Shown: positions 1-5,954 of the stretch, one piece after another
Numbering within the stretch: position 1 is the stretch's first letter
Layout: the number at the start of each line of letters is the position of its first letter
Assembly: GCA_946479255.1 (NCBI GenBank)
Contig: CAMLFK010000172.1
Coordinates: 1 to 10,637, forward strand
Source: an uncultured Oxalobacteraceae bacterium
GTDB lineage: Bacteria > Pseudomonadota > Gammaproteobacteria > Burkholderiales > Burkholderiaceae
Length of the DNA: 10,637 bases
Direction of reading: 5' to 3'
Made by a program: the position numbers and the translations under genes
The notes under the pieces: generated by a model
Databases searched by the model: none
What the model was told of the DNA's origin: nothing
Seen by the model: the letters and a program-made list of their open reading frames with translations, nothing else

Positions 1-870
1 CTGCGCCTGGTGCTCGACCAGGGCTACTGGCCGGACACCCTGATGACCGCGCCCAACGATGCGGCACTCAAGCGCGACGTCGAACTGGCCAAGGCCATGG
101 GTTTTAACGGCGTGCGCAAGCACCAGAAAATCGAAGATCCGCGCTACCTGTACTGGGCCGACCGGCTTGGCCTGATGGTGTGGGAAGAAATGCCGTCGGC
201 CTACCGCTTCAGCCCCAAAGCGATCACCCGCATGGTGCGCGAATGGACCGAAGCCATCGAACGCGATTACAGCCATCCGTGCATCATCGTCTGGGTGCCG
301 TTCAATGAATCGTGGGGTGTGCCGAACCTGACCTCGACCCAGGCCCACCGCAATGCGGTCGAGGCGCTGTACCACCTGACGCGCACGCTCGACAGTACGC
401 GGCCGGTGATCGGCAACGACGGCTGGGAAGCGTCGGCCACCGACATCCTGGGTATCCACGATTACGATTTCGACCCCGAAAAACTGCGCGCCCGCTACGA
501 AGTATCCGAGCCGCAGCGAACCCTGTTCGACCAGCGCCGCCCGGCCGGCCGCATCCTGACCCTGGACGGCTTTCCGCACCGCGGCCAGCCGATCGTGCTG
601 ACCGAGTTCGGCGGCATCGCCTACGACAAGGGCGCTCAGCCGTCGCACACCTGGGGCTACTCGCGGGCCGAAAGCGACGCCGGATTCCGCGAACACTACC
701 GGCGCCTGCTGGAAGTGGTTAACGAAACCAACCTGTTCAGTGGCTTCTGCTACACCCAGTTCGCCGACACCTTCCAGGAAGCCAATGGCTTGCTGTGCGC
801 CGACCGCACGCCGAAGATTCCGCTTGAACAGATCAGTGCGGCCACCCGCAATATCAAACCGGAGAACTAA
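1..870 (+). CDS. Glycoside hydrolase family 2 (beta-galactosidase/glucuronidase-like), C-terminal part
   Basis: The reading frame is open from the first base, so the gene starts upstream; 289 codons are visible. The protein is the TIM-barrel catalytic part of a GH2 retaining glycosidase. Early in the fragment it has the family signature [20 protein letters not shown] followed by [11 protein letters not shown]. The acid/base Glu lies in NESWG (Glu codon 307-309) and the probable nucleophile Glu lies in TEFGG (Glu codon 604-606). Both catalytic residues are intact, so the enzyme should be active; the substrate (galactoside, glucuronide, mannoside) cannot be read from this fragment. The N-terminal sugar-binding and immunoglobulin-like domains, and any signal peptide, are outside the window. 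The next large gene encodes a glycosyltransferase/mutase fusion, suggesting a role in making or trimming a surface polysaccharide. Family call is firm; pathway role is inference. Confidence 0.9.
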   Translation: MRLVLDQGYWPDTLMTAPNDAALKRDVELAKAMGFNGVRKHQKIEDPRYLYWADRLGLMVWEEMPSAYRFSPKAITRMVREWTEAIERDYSHPCIIVWVPFNESWGVPNLTSTQAHRNAVEALYHLTRTLDSTRPVIGNDGWEASATDILGIHDYDFDPEKLRARYEVSEPQRTLFDQRRPAGRILTLDGFPHRGQPIVLTEFGGIAYDKGAQPSHTWGYSRAESDAGFREHYRRLLEVVNETNLFSGFCYTQFADTFQEANGLLCADRTPKIPLEQISAATRNIKPEN

Positions 871-872
871 CC

Positions 873-944
873 ATGCGCCTGAATGCTCCGGTTCGCCGCG
901 GTCCACGCTCCAATGAGCTGGCCCGCATCCTCGCCCCGCCTTAG
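873..944 (+). other. Micro-ORF of 23 codons after the GH2 gene
   Basis: An ATG lies 2 bases after the GH2 stop codon and opens a 23-codon frame (MRLNAPVRRGPRSNELARIL, then APP and stop). The GH2 end carries GGAG at 861-864, well placed as a ribosome binding site, so translation by coupling is possible. The product is short, basic and unlike anything I recognise. It may be a leader peptide, the remnant of a lost gene, or chance. The stretch from 945 to 1013 after it is locally A/T-rich (961-1000) and could hold the promoter of the fusion gene, but no convincing -35/-10 pair is visible. Confidence 0.2.
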
Positions 945-1027
945 TGGCGCTTGGGGGAGGGAAGAAACAATAAAAACCATAAATCATCGACTATGAATCA
1001 GCCCTAGAGGGGCGGAAAGGAATTCCT

Positions 1028-3670
1028 ATGTCAACCATCATCGTGTTCTGCCAATTGCGCTGGGATTTTGTGTTCCAGCGGCCGCAGCATGTCATGACCC
1101 GTCTGGCCAAATACCACAAGATCATCTTCATCGAAGAGCCGATCCACCACGATGGCGAAAGTTACCTGGAGAGCTACCAGGCAGCCCCGAATGTCACCGT
1201 GATCAAGCCGCACACCCCGGTACAGCAGCCCGGATTCCACGACGACCAGATCGCCCTGCTGCAGCCGCTGCTGGCGCAACTGGCGCCGGCGGGCGACAAC
1301 CCGATCGTCTGGTTCTACACCCCGATGGCGCTGCCGCTGCTGCAGTCGCTGCACCCGAGCCTGGTGGTATATGACTGCATGGACGAGCTGTCCGCTTTCA
1401 AGAATGCACCGAAGCAGCTGCTGCAGCGCGAGACCGCACTGCTGTCGATTGCCGACGTTGTCTTTACCGGCGGCCCGAGCCTGTACGAAGCCAAGAAGAC
1501 CCGCCACGCCAACGCCCACTGCTTCGCGAGCAGCGTCGACGTTGCCCACTTCGCCCAGGCCCTCGACCGCAGCACCGCCCATGCCGACATTGCCAACCTG
1601 CCAAGGCCGCGCCTTGGTTTCTACGGGGTCATCGACGAGCGCTTCGACGCTGAGCTGATCGGCGCGCTGGCCGATGCCCATCCGGAATGGCAACTCGTCA
1701 TGGTCGGACCCGTCGTCAAGATCGACCCGGCCAGCCTGCCGCAGCGCGCCAACATCCACTACCTGGGCCAGAAGACCTATGAAGACCTGCCGAAGCTGCT
1801 GGCCGGCTGGGATGTCTGCCTGCTGCCGTTCGCGATGAACGATTCCACCAAGTTCATCAGCCCGACCAAAGTGCTGGAATACATGGCAGCCGAGCTGCCA
1901 GTGGTGAGCACCCCGATCACCGACATTGTCAAGCCATACGGCTCGATCGTCGCGATCGCCGGCACCGCCAGCGAGTTCGTCACGGCTTGCGAAGAAGCCC
2001 TGGCGATGACCCCTGAACGCCGCGCCCAGGTCAACGACCAGATGCGCGCGGTCGTGCAAAACACCTCTTGGGACAAGACCGTGGAACAAATGAACAATCT
2101 CATGCGCGGAGCCAGGGCCACTGCGCGCGCTGCCCGACCGATCGCGCCCGTCGAAAGCGGCGATGCCGCCAGCGTCAACGCCCTGCGCAGCCAGGCCGCG
2201 CGCCAGAACTTCAAGTGCGTGATCATCGGCGGCGGCCCGACCGGCCTGTCGGCGGCCTACCACTACGGCAAGGACTGCCTGCTGCTGGACCGCAACCCGA
2301 CTGCCGGCGGCTGGTGCCGTTCGATTGAAGACAAGGGCTTTACCTTCGACTACGCCGGTCACATCATGTTCTCGAACGACCCGTACGTGCTCAAGCTGTA
2401 CGACAAACTGCTGGGCGACAACCTGCACTGGCAGAACCGCGAAGCATGGGTCTACAGCAAGAACGTCTACACCCGCTATCCCTTCCAGGGTGCGCTGTAC
2501 GGCCTGCCGCCGAAAGTCATCACGGAGTGCGTGATGGGCGCCATCGAAGCCCGCTACGGCCTTGAGACCGAAGTGCCGAAGGTCGAACAAGCGCCTGAAT
2601 GCAGCAACGTCAAGCCGGTCGAGGATTGCTGCGCCGACGGCACTGCGGACGTGGCCAACGGCGACACCAAAGGCAACGCCGGCCTTGCCGCCAAGTCGGA
2701 CAAGCCGCAGAACTTCGAGGAATTCATCTACAAGGTGTGGGGCAAGGGTATCGCCAAACACTTCGCTATTCCTTACAACAAGAAGATCTGGACCGTGCCA
2801 CTGACCGATATGGAAACTTCCTGGCTGGGAGGCCGCGTGCCACTGCCGGACCTGGAGCAGATCATCGAAGGCGCCCTGGAACCATCCGGCACGCCGATGG
2901 GACCGAACGCGCGCTTCGGCTATCCGCTCAAGGGCGGCTTCCAGGCGCTGGTCAGCGGCTTCCTGCCGCACATCACCGGCAAGGTCGAGCACAACGCTGA
3001 AGTCGTGCAGGTGATTCCGAGCGAGAAAGTGGTGGCGCTGGCCGATGGCCGCCGCTTCGGCTACGACCATCTGGTCTCGACCATGCCGCTGCCGGAACTG
3101 ATCCGCGTGATCGGCAACGAAGCGCCCGAGCATGTGCGCAGGGCCGCCAAAGGCCTGACCCACATCTCGATCCGCAACGTGAACATCGGCGTCAAGCGCG
3201 AGAACCTGACTGAGAAGCACTGGATCTACTACCCTGAAGATACGATCTTTCATCGCATTTTCGTCCAGGGTAACGCCAGCCCGCATTGCAACGCCCCGGG
3301 CGGCTTCGGGCTTACCTGCGAGATCTCGTACTCGCCATGGAAGCCGCTGCCGGTCGATGGCGAAGCGCTGACCAAGCGCGCCATCGAGGATTGCATCAAG
3401 GTCGGCATCTTCAGCGCGGACGACGAGATCATGGTGGCCAACCAGACCGACATGCCGTATGCCTACGTTCTGTACGATCACAACCGTGCCCAGAACGTGC
3501 AGACCTGCAAGGAATGGCTGGCCCAGCATAACATCCTGCTGGCGGGTCGCTATTCGGAGTGGGAGTACTACAACTCCGACCACGCCTTCATCGCCGGCAA
3601 GCGTGCGGCCGAAGCCGTGCTCGAAGCCCAGGCCGGTATGACTGGCGGCGAGAAGGCGGTCAAGCTGTAA
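1028..3670 (+). CDS. Fusion protein: GT-B glycosyltransferase plus UDP-galactopyranose mutase-like flavoprotein
   Basis: 880 residues, two enzymes in one chain. Residues 1-365 are a GT-B glycosyltransferase: the N-terminus has FCQLRWDFVFQRPQHVMTRL, and residues 274-294 carry the GT4-type donor-site pattern SPTKVLEYMAAELPVVS. After a short linker, residues 395-870 form an FAD-binding domain starting with IIGGGPTGLSAA (about 399-410) and GGWCRS. Later blocks GHIMFS, YPFQ, PYNKKIWTVPL, SWLGGRV (Arg603), LVSTMP, HWIYYPED and GRYSEWEYYNSDHAF resemble UDP-galactopyranose mutases, closer in my memory to the eukaryotic type than to bacterial Glf. Residues 515-561 are a polar, cysteine-containing insertion. 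The start has GGAAAGGAA 6-14 bases upstream. A sensible role is making UDP-Galf (or a related sugar) and transferring it in polysaccharide synthesis at the cytoplasmic face; this is inference. A protoporphyrinogen-oxidase-like oxidoreductase is the main alternative for the second half. Confidence 0.85.
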   Translation: MSTIIVFCQLRWDFVFQRPQHVMTRLAKYHKIIFIEEPIHHDGESYLESYQAAPNVTVIKPHTPVQQPGFHDDQIALLQPLLAQLAPAGDNPIVWFYTPMALPLLQSLHPSLVVYDCMDELSAFKNAPKQLLQRETALLSIADVVFTGGPSLYEAKKTRHANAHCFASSVDVAHFAQALDRSTAHADIANLPRPRLGFYGVIDERFDAELIGALADAHPEWQLVMVGPVVKIDPASLPQRANIHYLGQKTYEDLPKLLAGWDVCLLPFAMNDSTKFISPTKVLEYMAAELPVVSTPITDIVKPYGSIVAIAGTASEFVTACEEALAMTPERRAQVNDQMRAVVQNTSWDKTVEQMNNLMRGARATARAARPIAPVESGDAASVNALRSQAARQNFKCVIIGGGPTGLSAAYHYGKDCLLLDRNPTAGGWCRSIEDKGFTFDYAGHIMFSNDPYVLKLYDKLLGDNLHWQNREAWVYSKNVYTRYPFQGALYGLPPKVITECVMGAIEARYGLETEVPKVEQAPECSNVKPVEDCCADGTADVANGDTKGNAGLAAKSDKPQNFEEFIYKVWGKGIAKHFAIPYNKKIWTVPLTDMETSWLGGRVPLPDLEQIIEGALEPSGTPMGPNARFGYPLKGGFQALVSGFLPHITGKVEHNAEVVQVIPSEKVVALADGRRFGYDHLVSTMPLPELIRVIGNEAPEHVRRAAKGLTHISIRNVNIGVKRENLTEKHWIYYPEDTIFHRIFVQGNASPHCNAPGGFGLTCEISYSPWKPLPVDGEALTKRAIEDCIKVGIFSADDEIMVANQTDMPYAYVLYDHNRAQNVQTCKEWLAQHNILLAGRYSEWEYYNSDHAFIAGKRAAEAVLEAQAGMTGGEKAVKL

Positions 3671-3696
3671 GCTGAGCTCTTGTCACTCGCAGGATG

Positions 3697-3726
3697 AATA
3701 GCCCACTTCGGTGGGCTATTCGTTTT
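3697..3726 (+). terminator. Rho-independent terminator after the fusion gene
   Basis: A perfect 10-bp stem, AATAGCCCAC paired with GTGGGCTATT, closes a TTCG tetraloop and is followed by CGTTTT. It lies 26 bases after the stop codon at 3670. The stable UUCG-type loop and the following T run make this a confident terminator. It separates the polysaccharide genes from the TerB-like gene. Confidence 0.9.
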
Positions 3727-3801
3727 GGGAAGAGAACACGCTAAGCCGGACAAAAAGAGTAAGATTGTCATTCTTGCCAATCGACGATACGGAGTATCCC
3801 A

Positions 3802-4257
3802 ATGAGTTTTTCTAATTTCCTGTCCAGCCTGAAAACCAAAGCGGGCGAGCTGAAAACAGAAGCGTTGAAGTTCAAGAACAAGGATTTTCTGAACGCGGCC
3901 ATGGCCGGTTCCGCACTGGTGTCGATGGCTGACGGCAGTGTCAGCGCCGAAGAGAAACAGAAGATGATCAAGTTCATCGAAAGTAACGAAGCACTGTCGA
4001 TCTTCCCGACCAGCGACGTGATCAAGTCTTTCCAGGACTACGTCGGCCAGCTCGAGTTCGACAAGGACATCGGCGAAGCCAAGGCCTTCCAGGCACTCGG
4101 CAAGATGAAGTCGAATGTCGAAGCATCGCGCCTGCTGGTGCGCATGATCATCGCGGTCGCCTCCGCGGACGGCAACTTCGATATCAGCGAGCGCGCCGTG
4201 GCGTCCAGGATCGCCAAGGAACTGGGCATCAGCCCGTCGGAGTTCGAACTGCAGTAA
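3802..4257 (+). CDS. TerB-family protein
   Basis: 151 residues, the usual size for stand-alone TerB-like proteins. A lysine-rich N-terminal helix (about 5-28) leads into an all-helical fold. Two acidic motifs typical of the TerB family are present: MADGSVSAEEK (Asp44, Glu50, Glu51) and SADGNFDISER (Asp123, Glu130); in the family these can form a metal site. The start has GGAG at 3791-3794 with a 7-base spacer. It follows a terminator and no other ter gene (terC, terD/E, terZ) is nearby, so a specific role in tellurite resistance should not be assumed; stand-alone TerB proteins are linked more loosely to membrane-associated stress responses. Cytosolic, no signal peptide. Family call is good; function unknown. 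Confidence 0.85.
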   Translation: MSFSNFLSSLKTKAGELKTEALKFKNKDFLNAAMAGSALVSMADGSVSAEEKQKMIKFIESNEALSIFPTSDVIKSFQDYVGQLEFDKDIGEAKAFQALGKMKSNVEASRLLVRMIIAVASADGNFDISERAVASRIAKELGISPSEFELQ

Positions 4258-4362
4258 GGGCAGCATCCAATGCGGGAGGGGCGGCTGCGGAAATGACGGG
4301 GCGATGATAGACTTTGCGATCGTTGAAGTTAAGCCAACCCGCTGTCATCGAAAGCACATGCC

Positions 4363-5067
4363 ATGAACGACCTTTCCGCATTCCCGATCACCAAAAAGTG
4401 GCCGGCGCAGCATCCTGATCGTATCCAGCTGTATTCGCTGCCGACGCCGAATGGCGTCAAGGCCTCCATCATGCTGGAGGAAACCGGCCTGGCCTACGAG
4501 CCGCACTTGGTCAGCTTCGAGACCAACGACCAGCTCACGCCTGAATTCATCTCGCTAAACCCCAACAACAAGATTCCGGCCATCATCGATCCGGATGGGC
4601 CAGGCGGCAAGCCGCTGCCTTTGTTCGAGTCCGGCGCCATCCTGATCTATCTGGCCGAGAAGTCTGGCAAGTTCCTGCCGCAGGATCCTGCCTTGCGCTA
4701 TCAGACCATTCAGTGGCTCATGTTCCAGATGGGCGGGATTGGCCCGATGTTTGGTCAGTTGGGCTTCTTCCACAAGTTCGCGGGCAAGGACTATGAAGAC
4801 AAGCGCCCGCGCGACCGCTACGTTGCCGAGAGCAAGCGTCTTCTGGGCGTGCTTGAGCGCCACTTGGAAGGCCGCAAGTGGATGATGGGTGAGGAATACA
4901 CCATTGCGGACATTGCGATCTTCCCGTGGGTGCGCAATCTCGTCACCTTTTATGTTGCCGGTGATCTGGTGGGCTACAAGGAATTGACGAACGTGCAGCG
5001 CGTGGTGGAGTCGTTCGTCGCCCGGCCTGCGGTCGATAAAGGTTTGAATATTCCGGCGCGCGGTTAA
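4363..5067 (+). CDS. Nu-class glutathione S-transferase (YfcG/YghU-like)
   Basis: 234 residues, cytosolic. The N-terminal thioredoxin-like domain (about 20-105) has the Thr28-Pro29-Asn30 motif (LPTPNGVKAS) that replaces the catalytic Ser/Tyr/Cys in nu-class enzymes, the cis-proline in NNKIPAI (Pro72), and the glutathione-contacting Glu89-Ser90 in LFESGAILIYLAE. The helical C-terminal domain follows, with QWLMFQMGGIGPMFGQ and the GST fold motif YTIADIAIFPWV. E. coli YfcG and YghU, the characterised relatives, bind two glutathione molecules and act as disulfide-bond reductases, so the same activity is expected here. The ribosome binding site is weak (GAAAG at 4350-4354). The 105 bases before it show no terminator, so cotranscription with the TerB-like gene is possible. 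Sure of family; not sure of orthology. Confidence 0.9.
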   Translation: MNDLSAFPITKKWPAQHPDRIQLYSLPTPNGVKASIMLEETGLAYEPHLVSFETNDQLTPEFISLNPNNKIPAIIDPDGPGGKPLPLFESGAILIYLAEKSGKFLPQDPALRYQTIQWLMFQMGGIGPMFGQLGFFHKFAGKDYEDKRPRDRYVAESKRLLGVLERHLEGRKWMMGEEYTIADIAIFPWVRNLVTFYVAGDLVGYKELTNVQRVVESFVARPAVDKGLNIPARG

Positions 5068-5080
5068 ACTGCTTAATTGG

Positions 5081-5111
5081 GCGAAGCGCTGGTGCTTCGC
5101 TCGGGTTTTTT
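5081..5111 (+). terminator. Rho-independent terminator after the GST gene
   Basis: A perfect 7-bp stem GCGAAGC/GCTTCGC closes a 6-base loop (GCTGGT). It is followed by TCGGG and a run of six T residues (5106-5111). It begins 13 bases after the GST stop. The next start codon is only 20 bases further on, so this hairpin also lies in the possible leader of the downstream small gene and may act as an attenuator. Confidence 0.8.
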
Positions 5112-5130
5112 AAATGGAGCAGGGTAGTCA

Positions 5131-5373
5131 ATGGCAACAGTATTTGCAGCATCGGTGTTCGACGCAACCGTGATTTATGAGGGCAACGAGCTCTTCAAAG
5201 GGAAGGGTGCCGCTGGCGTCTGGGCTGAAAAGCTGGCCGCTGAAATCGGCGGCGAGGTCAAGGTAGACAAGGTCGGTACCGGCTGGGCCTTGTTTGGCGA
5301 GGTGGATGGTCAGCCATGTGTTTGGGGAATCATGGGGCAGCGCTTGAAGCGGATTGAGGTGCCTGCGGGTTGA
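5131..5373 (+). CDS. Small hypothetical protein, 80 residues
   Basis: I do not recognise the family. The start is supported by AGGG at 5121-5124 (6-base spacer) and GGAG just upstream. The protein is soluble, with no signal peptide or membrane segment, and looks like a compact alpha/beta fold: two short strands at the N-terminus (VFAASVFDATVIYEG), an amphipathic helix (AAGVWAEKLAAEIGG), then strands ending in GWALFGEVDGQPCVWGIMGQ. One Cys. Codon use matches the GC-rich neighbours, so it looks like a real backbone gene. It lies immediately after the GST terminator, leaving almost no room for its own promoter, so it is probably expressed by read-through from the GST gene or from a promoter overlapping the hairpin. 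Confidence 0.7.
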   Translation: MATVFAASVFDATVIYEGNELFKGKGAAGVWAEKLAAEIGGEVKVDKVGTGWALFGEVDGQPCVWGIMGQRLKRIEVPAG

Positions 5374-5393
5374 GGCCTTGGCTGCCAGAACTT

Positions 5394-5654
5394 CTAAGGT
5401 TTTGATTGGGCAAGCGCCGGGAGTTCGAGTCGGCGCGCATCCGAGGATAGCTTCGCTTGCAGTTCGCCGTGACCGCCGTATCCCAAGAACGAAATCGCTA
5501 GACGGCCAACAACGGCCGACAGGGCCGCCATCTTACTGCGTCCGCCCCCATCATCGGTCAAATAAATCGATTCGGCGCAGCTTTCAATGAGGGTGTCGCT
5601 CAATATTTTTAGTTTGTTGCCGCCTATCTCGATAGCTCCAAGGAAGAGTTCCAT
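5394..5654 (-). CDS. Doubtful 86-residue minus-strand frame in the gap
   Basis: This frame starts at the complement of 5652-5654 with GGAAG a few bases upstream on the minus strand, and ends 21 bases from the stop of the convergent 80-residue gene. The product begins MELFLGAIEIGGNKLKILSD and ends in a basic, alanine/leucine-rich tail. I see no known motif. Codon use is acceptable for this genome, but the second half (about 5394-5530) has a repetitive G/C-rich look (GGCC-containing repeats at 5502-5528), more like intergenic or decayed sequence. It may be a small accessory gene, a fragment, or chance. Kept because nothing else explains this part of the gap. Confidence 0.25.
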   Translation of the reverse strand: MELFLGAIEIGGNKLKILSDTLIESCAESIYLTDDGGGRSKMAALSAVVGRLAISFLGYGGHGELQAKLSSDARRLELPALAQSKP

Positions 5655-5948
5655 ACCGCTTCCACACTGTCCACTTCCATCTCCACCGCAGGCTTCCGCC
5701 GTGCTCCACCGGCCTGGTCAAGCTCCAATCAAACCGATTGGATTACCCGACAAGTAGTCTGACAGAGGGGGGAGTTAGCGTCGTGTCACGTGTGCACGCG
5801 CTTTTGCACGGAGTATTCAGCGTGTGAGACTTGCTCACCGTCAGAAGATCAGGTCGCCAAGTGTCGACGCCGCTCAAAGACTGCGAGGATATCTGGACCT
5901 ACATTTACACAAGGAAATTTTCGAGTGTAGTGTTCAGATCTTCACAGG
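5655..5948. other. Non-coding stretch before vgrG
   Basis: No credible gene is visible here. The first part (5655-5720) is C-rich with short CCAC-type repeats. A 7-bp hairpin lies at 5724-5742. Bases 5760-5810 hold the palindrome CACGTG and the inverted pair GTGCA/TGCAC around an 8-base loop. The last 60 bases are A/T-richer and could carry the vgrG promoter and leader, including an AAGGAA at 5911-5916 that is too far from the vgrG start to serve it. I cannot point to a confident sigma-70 or sigma-54 promoter. Confidence 0.5.
5724..5742. repeat. 7-bp inverted repeat (hairpin or operator candidate)
   Basis: TCCAATC and GATTGGA form a perfect 7-bp inverted repeat around AAACC. No T run follows on either strand, so it is a poor terminator. 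It lies about 210 bases before vgrG and could be a protein-binding site, or the remains of an element end. Chance is also possible in a stretch this long. Confidence 0.35.
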
Positions 5949-5954
5949 ATGTCT

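Noticed and set aside
1031..3583. An 850-codon open frame on the minus strand opposite the glycosyltransferase/mutase fusion
   Set aside because: It is the antisense shadow of a GC-rich gene whose codons avoid stops on the other strand. The product is rich in Val, Ala, Arg, Asp, His and Gln with no domain pattern, while the + strand frame has clear family motifs.
3802..4257. A tellurite-resistance operon
   Set aside because: Only one TerB-like gene is present, without terA, terC, terD, terE or terZ neighbours, so naming a resistance system is not supported.
3568..4266. A 232-codon minus-strand frame across the terminator and the TerB-like gene
   Set aside because: It runs through a strong terminator and lies opposite a recognisable TerB-family gene. 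The sequence has no family signature.
5416..5440. A GTTCGAGT motif resembling a tRNA T-loop
   Set aside because: The flanking bases do not form the 5-bp T stem, and no acceptor, D or anticodon arms can be placed around it.
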